Assembly: GCF_014656195.1 (NCBI RefSeq)
Contig: NZ_BNBY01000018.1
Location: 112,022-176,021 of the forward strand
DNA: 64,000 nucleotides
Source: Kitasatospora xanthocidica
GTDB taxonomy: Bacteria; Actinomycetota; Actinomycetes; Streptomycetales; Streptomycetaceae
Reading direction: 5' to 3'
The translations under genes and the position numbers were made by a program. This document shows, piece after piece, positions 58,204 through 64,000 of this stretch (the stretch's first letter is position 1; every line of letters begins with the position of its first letter). Under the pieces are notes generated by a model that worked only from the letters and a program-made list of their open reading frames with translations, did not search any database and was not told the DNA's origin.

Positions 58204-59076
58204 TCAGGACCCGAGCGTCACCGGCGCCCGCACCAGCGAGCCGTACTCCGTCCACGAGCCGTCGTAGTTCTTCACGTGCGGGTACCCGAGCAGCTCGGTG
58301 AGCGCGAACCAGGTGTGCGCGGACCGCTCGCCGATCCGGCAGTAGGCGATCACCTCGCGCTCCGTCGACACGCCCTTGCCCGCGTAGAGCGCCCGCAGCT
58401 CCTCCGCCGACCGGAACGACCCGTCGTCGTTGGCCGCCTGCGACCAGGGGATGTTCACCGCGCCGGGGATGTGCCCGGGCACCTGCGCCTGTTCCTGCGG
58501 CAGGTGCGGGGGCGCGATCAGCTCGCCCCGGAACTCGGCCGGCGACCGGACGTCCACCAGCACCGCGTCCGCCCCGGGCTTGGCGAACACCTCGGCCTTG
58601 GCCAGCACCTCGTCCCGCAGCGCCCGCAGCTCCGGCCGCTCGGGCCCGGTCAGCCGGTACCCGGTGTGCTGGTAGTCCATCACCTCGGGGGTGAGTTCGC
58701 GGCCCTCCAGCTCCCACTTCTTGCGCCCGCCGTCCAGCAGCCGCACCGGCCCGAAGCCGCGCAGCCGCAGCAGCCAGTAGGCGTACGCGGCGAACCAGTT
58801 GTTGTTGCCGCCGTACAGCACCACGGTGGTGTCGTCCTCGACCCCGGCCGCCCGCAGCAGGTGCTGGACGCCGTCGCGGTCGGCGTAGTCTCGGCCGACC
58901 CTGCTGTGCAGGTCGGTGGTCCAGTTCCAGCCGACCGCGCCGGGGATGTGGTCGCGGTCGTACGCGGTGGTGTCCTCGTCCACCTCGACCACCCGGACGG
59001 TGCCGTCGTCCAGGTGGTGGGCCAGCCACTCGGTGTGGACCAGCGCCTCGGGGTGTGCGTAGCCGTTGCCGGTCAT
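58204..59076 (-). CDS. Thiosulfate sulfurtransferase (two-domain rhodanese)
   Basis: 290 aa. Two rhodanese domains (about 15-135 and 155-285). The active cysteine C246 lies in VIAYCRIGERSAH; CRxGxR with a following Ser/Thr fits thiosulfate rather than mercaptopyruvate specificity. The first domain has no cysteine in its loop (YGGNNNWFAAYA), as in other tandem rhodaneses. GAAGGAGG precedes ATG. It is a single-gene unit, 131 bp from the next minus-strand gene. Role: sulfane sulfur transfer and cyanide detoxification. Confidence 0.93.
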   Translation of the reverse strand: MTGNGYAHPEALVHTEWLAHHLDDGTVRVVEVDEDTTAYDRDHIPGAVGWNWTTDLHSRVGRDYADRDGVQHLLRAAGVEDDTTVVLYGGNNNWFAAYAYWLLRLRGFGPVRLLDGGRKKWELEGRELTPEVMDYQHTGYRLTGPERPELRALRDEVLAKAEVFAKPGADAVLVDVRSPAEFRGELIAPPHLPQEQAQVPGHIPGAVNIPWSQAANDDGSFRSAEELRALYAGKGVSTEREVIAYCRIGERSAHTWFALTELLGYPHVKNYDGSWTEYGSLVRAPVTLGS

Positions 59077-59206
59077 CCCGTGCCTCCTTCACTCCGCCCA
59101 GGGCTGCACGGACCGGACCTCCGGGCGCGCACGCACCGGCGCACCGCGAACGGGCCGGACCCTTCGAACGTACGCCGACCGCCCGGCCCGGGCCACCCCG
59201 GCCGTG

Positions 59207-60289
59207 TCAGGCCGCCGCGGCGCCGTCGAGCCGCGCCACGTAGTACAGGTTCAGGATGTCCCCCTCGACCCGTTCCACCTCGACCGACCGGAACCCGGCC
59301 TCGGCCAGCATCCGCCGGGCGGTCTGCTCGCCCCAGACCGTCCCGAGCCCCTCGCCGCCCTCGCCGAGCGAGACCGTCATGCAGTAGAAGGTCGAGAAGG
59401 CGTAGAGCGCCGGGGCGAGCGGGTGCTCGACGTTCTCCTCCAGCCTGCTGCTGGCGGCGACGTCGCCCATCAGGAAGACCCCGTCGGGCCGCAGCGCGCC
59501 CGCGACGGCGGCCAGGGTGCGGGTCGGCCGGGCGAGGTCGTGGATCACGTCGAACGCGGTGACCAGGTCGTACGAACCGCTGATCTCCGCCGAGTCCGAC
59601 ACCTCGAACCGGGCGTTGTCCAGCCCGAGTTCGGCCGCCGAGGCACGGGCGGCGGCGATGCCGTTCTCGGCGATGTCGATACCGGTGACCCGGCTGGCCG
59701 GGAAGGCCTTCGCCAGCACCGTGACGGCGTGCCCCTCCCCGGTGCCGACGTCCAGCACGTCGATGCCGGCCCGCAGCCGCTCGGTGAGCCCGGGCACCAG
59801 CGGCACGATCGCGTCCACCAGCGCCAGGTCGTACACCCGCGCGCTCTCCTCGGCCTGCAGCTGCTGGAAGCGCGGGTACGCCGAGTACGGCATCCCGCCC
59901 CCGGTACGGAAGTGGCCGAGCAGTTCCTGCTCGACCTCGCCCATCATCGCGAGGAAGGGCATCATCCCCGCCAGGTTGTCCGGCCCGGCCGCCGTGGTCA
60001 GTGACGCCGCGTGCTCGGGCGGCAGCGTGTAGGTGCCGTGTTCCGGGTCGTACTCGACGAACCCGCCGACGACCATCCCGCCCAGCCATTCGCGCACGTA
60101 GCGCTCGTTGAGCCCGGCGGCCCGCGCGATCTCCTCGCTGCTCGACGGGGCGAGGCCCGCCATCAGGTCGAACAGCCCGGTCTGGTGGCCGAGGCTGGTC
60201 ATCAGCCCCAGACAGGCGTCGTTCAGGACGTCCACCACGCGCCCGGCGAAGGCTTCCTGCCTCTCCGCGTCCAGTTCCCGTACGGACAT
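59207..60289 (-). CDS. SAM-dependent methyltransferase with N-terminal winged helix
   Basis: 360 aa, close in design to the mycobacterial Rv2258c type. The winged-helix domain is at about 10-100 (SSEEIARAAGLNERYVREWL). The SAM domain starts IDVLDVGTGEGHAVTVLAKA (about 170-189), with VTGIDIAENGIAAA and YDLVTAFDVIHDL. ATG 60289 has GGAGGAGG 5 nt upstream and is preferred over the upstream ATG at 60322. The acceptor is unknown. Confidence 0.9.
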   Translation of the reverse strand: MSVRELDAERQEAFAGRVVDVLNDACLGLMTSLGHQTGLFDLMAGLAPSSSEEIARAAGLNERYVREWLGGMVVGGFVEYDPEHGTYTLPPEHAASLTTAAGPDNLAGMMPFLAMMGEVEQELLGHFRTGGGMPYSAYPRFQQLQAEESARVYDLALVDAIVPLVPGLTERLRAGIDVLDVGTGEGHAVTVLAKAFPASRVTGIDIAENGIAAARASAAELGLDNARFEVSDSAEISGSYDLVTAFDVIHDLARPTRTLAAVAGALRPDGVFLMGDVAASSRLEENVEHPLAPALYAFSTFYCMTVSLGEGGEGLGTVWGEQTARRMLAEAGFRSVEVERVEGDILNLYYVARLDGAAAA

Positions 60290-60368
60290 CGCTTCCTCCT
60301 CCGTCGGCGGGACCAGCGGCATCCTCCCCTCTTCACGCTACGCCGCCGCCGTGGCCGCCCCAACAGAA

Positions 60369-60412
60369 CGGGCGGCCCGCCGACCGGTCACCACCGGTCA
60401 CCGGGCCGCCCG
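60369..60412. terminator. Hairpin downstream of the small secreted protein gene
   Basis: CGGGCGGCCCG (60369-60379) pairs with CGGGCCGCCCG (60402-60412). The loop contains ACCGGTCAC twice. It lies just after the 60435 stop on the minus strand. Confidence 0.65.
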
Positions 60413-60434
60413 CGCGTCGGCGGCGGTCCCGACC

Positions 60435-60767
60435 TCAGGAGAAGACGACGGAGCGCAGCTTCAGCGTCTTGCCGAGCCTGTCGCCGGGCTTCATGACGCG
60501 GTAGACGTCCCCGTTGCATTCGGCCTCGAGGAAGACCGTGGCCGTCGAGGTGGTGAAGTTCTCCGGCGCGAACGCCGGGTCCTGCTCGGTGGCCCCGAAC
60601 AGGTCGATGCACTTGCCGCTCTCCGGGTCGGCCATCCCGGCCGGAACGCCTGGGAGGGGGCCGACCTTGTAGAGGAAGTCACCGGTGGCCGCGTTGGCGG
60701 AGGTCGGCACGGCGAGGACGAGGGCGGCGGCGCTGACGGCGGCGAGAAAGGTGTTGCGGAGACGCAT
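60435..60767 (-). CDS. Small secreted protein with one disulfide-capable Cys pair
   Basis: 110 aa. Sec signal MRLRNTFLAAVSAAALVLAV, cleavage near ANA-A. The mature part of about 84 residues has two cysteines (GKCIDLFG, AECNGDVY). No domain recognised. ATG 60767 with GAAAGG about 10 nt upstream. An A+T-rich stretch at about 60804-60815 (GATTAATTGG) probably belongs to its promoter. Extracellular role unknown. Confidence 0.78.
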   Translation of the reverse strand: MRLRNTFLAAVSAAALVLAVPTSANAATGDFLYKVGPLPGVPAGMADPESGKCIDLFGATEQDPAFAPENFTTSTATVFLEAECNGDVYRVMKPGDRLGKTLKLRSVVFS

Positions 60768-60921
60768 GGGTGAGGGCCTTTCAGGTGGTACGCGGCGGTA
60801 CCTGATTAATTGGTGCGAGATCACCCTAGAGGCCCAAAATCCGCAGAAACGGTTCTCCCAATCCACCCATTCGAGTGGTTTAGCCGGAAAAGCCGCTACC
60901 TCACCGCCCGCACGAGTGCTC

Positions 60922-61767
60922 TCAGTTGGGCGGAGCCGTGAAGAAGTACCCCGAGTCGATCAGCACCGGCAGGTACGTCTTCAACGCCGCCACCGTCTGC
61001 GAGCGGTCCCCGCCACCGTCGTGGTTGAGCACGATCGCCCCGGGCCGGACGTCCTTGAGGATCCGGTCGGTGATCACCGAGGTCCCCGGCCGGGCCCAGT
61101 CCCGCGGATCCACCGACCAGGCCATGTTCCGCATCCCCAGGTCCGCGGCCACCTTGAGCGAGGCGTCGGACCAGTCCCCGCCGGGCGCGCGGAACCAGGT
61201 GGGCAGCCGCCCGGTGGTCTTGTGCAGCAGGTCGGAGGTGCGCTCCAGCTCGTCCCGCACCTTGGCATCGGACATGTGCCGCAGGTCCGGGTGGGTCCAG
61301 GTGTGGTTGGCGATGTGGTGGCCGTGGTCGGCGATCTCCCGCACCAGCGCCGGGTGCTCGACGGCGTTCTCCCCGATCAGGAAGAACGTCGCCCGGATCC
61401 CGTACTGCTGGAGCAGCGCCAGCACGGTGGGCGTGTGCCGGGGGTCCGGGCCGTCGTCGATGGTGAGCGCCACCACCCGCCGCTCGGCGTCCAGCTCGTA
61501 CACCGGCTTGGCCTCCGCCGCCGTGAGCACCTTGTGCACGGGCACCACGCTCGGCGCGGCGGCCGAGGGGGCCGGCGGCGGCGTGGCCGGTAAGGCACCC
61601 GGCGCCGGCGGCGCCACCGGCAGGGCGCTCTCGTCCACCCCCGCCTCGGCCGCGACCTCCCCGCCACCGCTCCAGGGGCTCCGGCAGCCGGCGGCCGCCC
61701 CCAGCAGGGACATCCCGGCCGCGACCAGCAACAATCTTCGCGAAGTAATCTGACGATCTGACAGCAT
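60922..61767 (-). CDS. Lipoprotein polysaccharide deacetylase (NodB domain)
   Basis: 281 aa. Lipobox cysteine C28 (LLGAAAGC), Ala/Pro linker to about residue 80, then a complete NodB domain. VALTIDDGPDPRHTP is motif 1 (catalytic Asp pair), IANHTWTHPDL motif 2 (H-x-x-x-H metal pair), and WFRAPGGDWSD motif 3. GAIVLNHDGGG carries the final catalytic His in HDGG form. Unlike the homologue at 36635, all catalytic motifs are intact, so it should deacetylate cell-wall or chitin-type polymers. GGGGGAAG lies before ATG. Confidence 0.91.
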   Translation of the reverse strand: MLSDRQITSRRLLLVAAGMSLLGAAAGCRSPWSGGGEVAAEAGVDESALPVAPPAPGALPATPPPAPSAAAPSVVPVHKVLTAAEAKPVYELDAERRVVALTIDDGPDPRHTPTVLALLQQYGIRATFFLIGENAVEHPALVREIADHGHHIANHTWTHPDLRHMSDAKVRDELERTSDLLHKTTGRLPTWFRAPGGDWSDASLKVAADLGMRNMAWSVDPRDWARPGTSVITDRILKDVRPGAIVLNHDGGGDRSQTVAALKTYLPVLIDSGYFFTAPPN

Positions 61768-61995
61768 GCGGAATACTTCCCCCGGCCGTCACCGCCGCTC
61801 CCCGGAGGCGCCCCCTACGGCCCCGATCACCACTCCGACAGCCCAAGGGCACACCCGAAAGGAAGCCCGGGACCCCCGTACGCACACCCCGCCCCCGACC
61901 CTCCCCCACCTTCCCCGACCGGACGCCAGACCACCCGTCAGGACCGCTACGCTGTGCCTCCCCAGTGTGATGATCTGCCATCAGAGGACGTGGCC

Positions 61996-62853
61996 ATGAC
62001 GACAAGTCAGGACTTCCCCGAGCACGCCCCGCAGGACGACGCCACCGAGCTGAGCCAGTGGGAACGGTTCGGAGTCGACACCACCGCCCCGCACTCGGCG
62101 CGCGTGTACGACTACTGGCTGGGCGGCAAGACCAACTTCCCGCCGGACCGCGCCATGGGCCAGGCCATCGAGCAGGCCGTGCCGAGCGTCAAGGAGATGG
62201 CCAAGGCCAACCGCGCGTTCCAGGGCCGGGCCGTCCGCCACCTGGCCCGGGAGCACGGCATCCGCCAGTTCCTCGACCTCGGCACGGGCATCCCCACCTC
62301 GCCCAACACCCACGAGATCGCCGAGACGGTCAGCCCCGGCACCCGGGTGGTCTACGTCGACAACGACCCGATCGTGCTCGCCCACGCCCGGGCACTGATG
62401 GTCTCCAGCCCGGCCAGCCGGACCACCTACATCCACGCCGACCTGCGCAAGCCCGAGGAGCTCTTCGCCGACCCGGCGCTCACCTCCACCCTCGACCTCA
62501 CCCAGCCGGTCGGCCTGCTGATGATCGCCGTGCTGATGCTGATCGCCGACGAGGACGACCCGTGGGGCCGGGTCGCCGCACTGCGCGACGCCCTCCCCGC
62601 CGGCAGCTGCATCGCCCTCACCACCCCCACCCCGGACTTCGACCCGGAGGCCGTCGGCAAGGTCGCCGAGGCCGCAAGGGCCGGCGGGATGACCCTGGTC
62701 CCGCGCGGCTACGACGACGTGGTCCGCTTCTTCGACGGCTGGGAACTGATCGAGCCGGGCGTCGCCCCGGTCCTGGCCTGGCGCCCGGACGGCGAACCCC
62801 CGGCCGACCCGAAGGCCGCCTACTACTGGGGCGGCGTCGCCGTCAAGCGCTGA
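61996..62853 (+). CDS. DUF574-type SAM-dependent methyltransferase
   Basis: 285 aa of a family greatly expanded in streptomycetes (S-adenosyl methyltransferase, DUF574). Hallmarks are ARVYDYWLGGKTNFPPDR, FLDLGTGIPTSPNTHEIA and VVYVDNDPIVLAHARALM. ATG 61996 follows GAGGACGTGGCC; an upstream ATG at 61954 lacks a site. It is divergent from the deacetylase. No substrate is known for the family. Confidence 0.9.
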   Translation: MTTSQDFPEHAPQDDATELSQWERFGVDTTAPHSARVYDYWLGGKTNFPPDRAMGQAIEQAVPSVKEMAKANRAFQGRAVRHLAREHGIRQFLDLGTGIPTSPNTHEIAETVSPGTRVVYVDNDPIVLAHARALMVSSPASRTTYIHADLRKPEELFADPALTSTLDLTQPVGLLMIAVLMLIADEDDPWGRVAALRDALPAGSCIALTTPTPDFDPEAVGKVAEAARAGGMTLVPRGYDDVVRFFDGWELIEPGVAPVLAWRPDGEPPADPKAAYYWGGVAVKR

Positions 62854-62870
62854 CCGGACGCCCGCCGGCC

Positions 62871-62895
62871 GAGGCGGGGCCCCGTGCCCCGCCTC
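62871..62895. terminator. Convergent bidirectional terminator
   Basis: GAGGCGGGGC (62871-62880) and GCCCCGCCTC (62886-62895) with a 5-nt loop, between the converging methyltransferase and glycosylase genes. The right arm enters the glycosylase stop codon. Confidence 0.82.
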
Positions 62896-63763
62896 ACTTC
62901 AACAACCGCGACATCCGCCGGTCCGCCAGCGGCTTGCCCCCGGTCTGGCAGGTCGGGCAGTACTGCAGCGAGGAGTCCGCGACGGACACCTCCCGCACGG
63001 TGTCCCCGCAGACCGGACAGGGCTGGCCGGTCCGGCCGTGCACCCGCAACCCGAGCTTCTTCTCCGCCTTCAGCTCCCCCGCCGCCAGCCCGCGCGAACG
63101 CTCCACCGCGTCCCGCAGCGTGCTGCCGAGCGCCCCGTACAGCCGGGCCGTCTCCTCCTCCGTCAGACTGGCCGCGATCTTGTACGGCGACATCCGGGCC
63201 GCGTGCAGCACCTCGTCCGAGTAGGCATTGCCCACCCCCGCCAGCGTGCTCTGGTCCCTCAGCAGCCCCTTGATCCGGCGCCGGTCCTCCCGCACCAGAG
63301 CAGCGAAGGCCTCCACCGTGAACCCCGGGTCCAAGGGGTCGGGCCCCAACCTCGCCACACCCGGCACCTCCGCCGGGTCCCGGACCACGTACACCGCGAG
63401 CCCCTTCTTCGTCCCGGCCTCCGTCAGATCGAACCCGTCCCCGGCCTCGCCCTCCAGGCGCAGCCGCAACGCCAGCGGGTTCTTGGGGCTCGGATGCGGC
63501 GGCTCGTCAGGCAGGCCGTCCTTCCACCGCAGCCAGCCGGCCCGGGCCAGATGGACCACCAGGTGCAACCCGCCGGCCTCGATGTCCAGGAACTTGCCAC
63601 GCCGCGTCACCGGCCCGACCGTCCGCCCCTCCAACGCCGTCACCGGCGGGTCGTACGTCTTCAACGCACTGATCGCCACCGGCTGCACCCGCGCGATCAC
63701 CCGCCCGGTCAACCGCTCGGACAGGTACGCACTCAACGCCTCGACCTCAGGCAACTCCGGCAT
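62894..63763 (-). CDS. Fpg/Nei-family DNA glycosylase/AP lyase
   Basis: 289 aa base-excision repair enzyme. After Met removal Pro2-Glu3 of PELPEVEALSAYLSER is the catalytic pair. The conserved Lys is in RRGKFLDIEAGG, the helix-two-turn-helix in STLAGVGNAYSDEVLHAA, and the zinc finger uses CPVCG and CPTC. Length is slightly above the family norm. ATG 63763 starts directly at PELPEVE. CAGACT 6 nt upstream could be a -10, making the mRNA leaderless. Damage specificity (oxidised purine or pyrimidine) is not certain. Confidence 0.93.
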   Translation of the reverse strand: MPELPEVEALSAYLSERLTGRVIARVQPVAISALKTYDPPVTALEGRTVGPVTRRGKFLDIEAGGLHLVVHLARAGWLRWKDGLPDEPPHPSPKNPLALRLRLEGEAGDGFDLTEAGTKKGLAVYVVRDPAEVPGVARLGPDPLDPGFTVEAFAALVREDRRRIKGLLRDQSTLAGVGNAYSDEVLHAARMSPYKIAASLTEEETARLYGALGSTLRDAVERSRGLAAGELKAEKKLGLRVHGRTGQPCPVCGDTVREVSVADSSLQYCPTCQTGGKPLADRRMSRLLK

Positions 63764-63912
63764 GCGCCCAGTCTGCCCCGACCCCCACCGTGGGCGCGCG
63801 GGCAACGCCCCGCGCGCCCACCACCTACCCTCCCCCACACCCCACCAGGCGAGAGGGACGCGCTGCGGGAGGGGGCGGTGGAGGGGGTGGGCGCGGAGAG
63901 GGGCGTTGCGGG

Positions 63913-63973
63913 TGATTTTCAGACTGCCAACGGCGCCCGACCCCCACCCACAGAGTCGGCAGTCTGAAAATCA
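63913..63973. repeat. Long inverted repeat near the right edge
   Basis: TGATTTTCAGACTGCC (63913-63928) is exactly complementary to GGCAGTCTGAAAATCA (63958-63973), spaced by 29 bp. With one G-U and two more G-C pairs the stem reaches 19 bp. The arms are markedly A+T-richer than the surroundings. No gene is seen in 63764-64000. Confidence 0.75.
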
Positions 63974-64000
63974 TCCAGCCCCTCGGAGCGGCCACCCCCG

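Noticed and set aside
59073..59155. Cys-containing short frame upstream of the rhodanese gene, considered as a second sulfur leader peptide
   Set aside because: No start with a ribosome site and only two scattered Cys codons; evidence much weaker than at 25268.
1..64000. Search for mobile elements, attachment sites, tRNA/rRNA genes and CRISPR arrays
   Set aside because: No transposase, integrase, tRNA-like cloverleaf or regularly spaced repeat was recognised by eye; a covariance-model search would be needed to exclude small RNAs.

Overview
The window is a chromosomal stretch from a high-G+C actinomycete, most likely Streptomyces or Kitasatospora. The reasons are extreme third-position G/C, frequent GTG starts, GTGA/ATGA stop-start overlaps, many Tat and lipoprotein signals, and family types common in Streptomycetaceae (DUF574 SAM methyltransferase, ECF41 sigma factor, DesKR-like pair with FtsX permease). 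I saw no rRNA, tRNA, CRISPR array, transposase, integrase or phage structural gene. About 53 protein-coding genes are supported, plus one Cys-rich leader peptide and one gene remnant.

Layout. (1) 1-12460 reads as an N-glycan scavenging locus: secreted GH85 endo-beta-N-acetylglucosaminidase (cut by the left edge), LacI repressor with two matching operators (2167-2180, 3308-3321), ABC sugar importer, GH5 beta-mannosidase-like enzyme, GH38 alpha-mannosidase, ROK sugar kinase, and a 57-codon remnant of manA. (2) 12479-18116: DUF2267 protein, a coupled thioesterase/small-protein pair, a secreted propeller-like protein, FAD oxidoreductase, flavoprotein, HAD hydrolase. (3) 18121-21520: HATPase divergent from a tight operon of XRE/repeat regulator, NUDIX hydrolase, HD phosphohydrolase and a two-repeat protein, with a 29-bp palindrome at the head and a 25-bp-stem terminator at the end. 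(4) 21623-24894: Eis-like acetyltransferase and small secreted or lipid-anchored proteins. (5) 25198-35356: sulfur-ester scavenging operon. A promoter and a 23-aa Cys-rich leader peptide with an overlapping hairpin precede a TauD/AtsK-type dioxygenase, a ROK regulator, a peptide-type ABC importer and an arylsulfatase. (6) 35473-42402: phosphopantetheinyl transferase, barstar-like protein, deacetylase, PHP phosphoesterase, a decayed P-loop kinase, DinB protein, and a CMD/ECF41 sigma pair with its expected promoter. (7) 42615-49721: methyltransferase, alpha/beta hydrolase and divergent MarR around a triple palindrome, DesKR-like two-component system divergent from an FtsX-like permease. (8) 49749-64000: MFS exporter divergent from a free-standing condensation-domain protein, Old Yellow Enzyme, epimerase, two acetyltransferases (one AAC(3)-like), M1 aminopeptidase, rhodanese, two methyltransferases, a small secreted protein, a lipoprotein deacetylase and an Fpg/Nei glycosylase.

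How parts work together: region 1 would cut high-mannose glycans outside the cell, import them and take them down to Man and GlcNAc under LacI control. Region 5 would import and desulfate organic sulfur compounds, with translation of Cys codons in the leader as a possible sensor of cysteine supply. Most other genes are two- to four-gene units with visible operators or terminators. All functional calls are from motif and family recognition by eye; no search was run.
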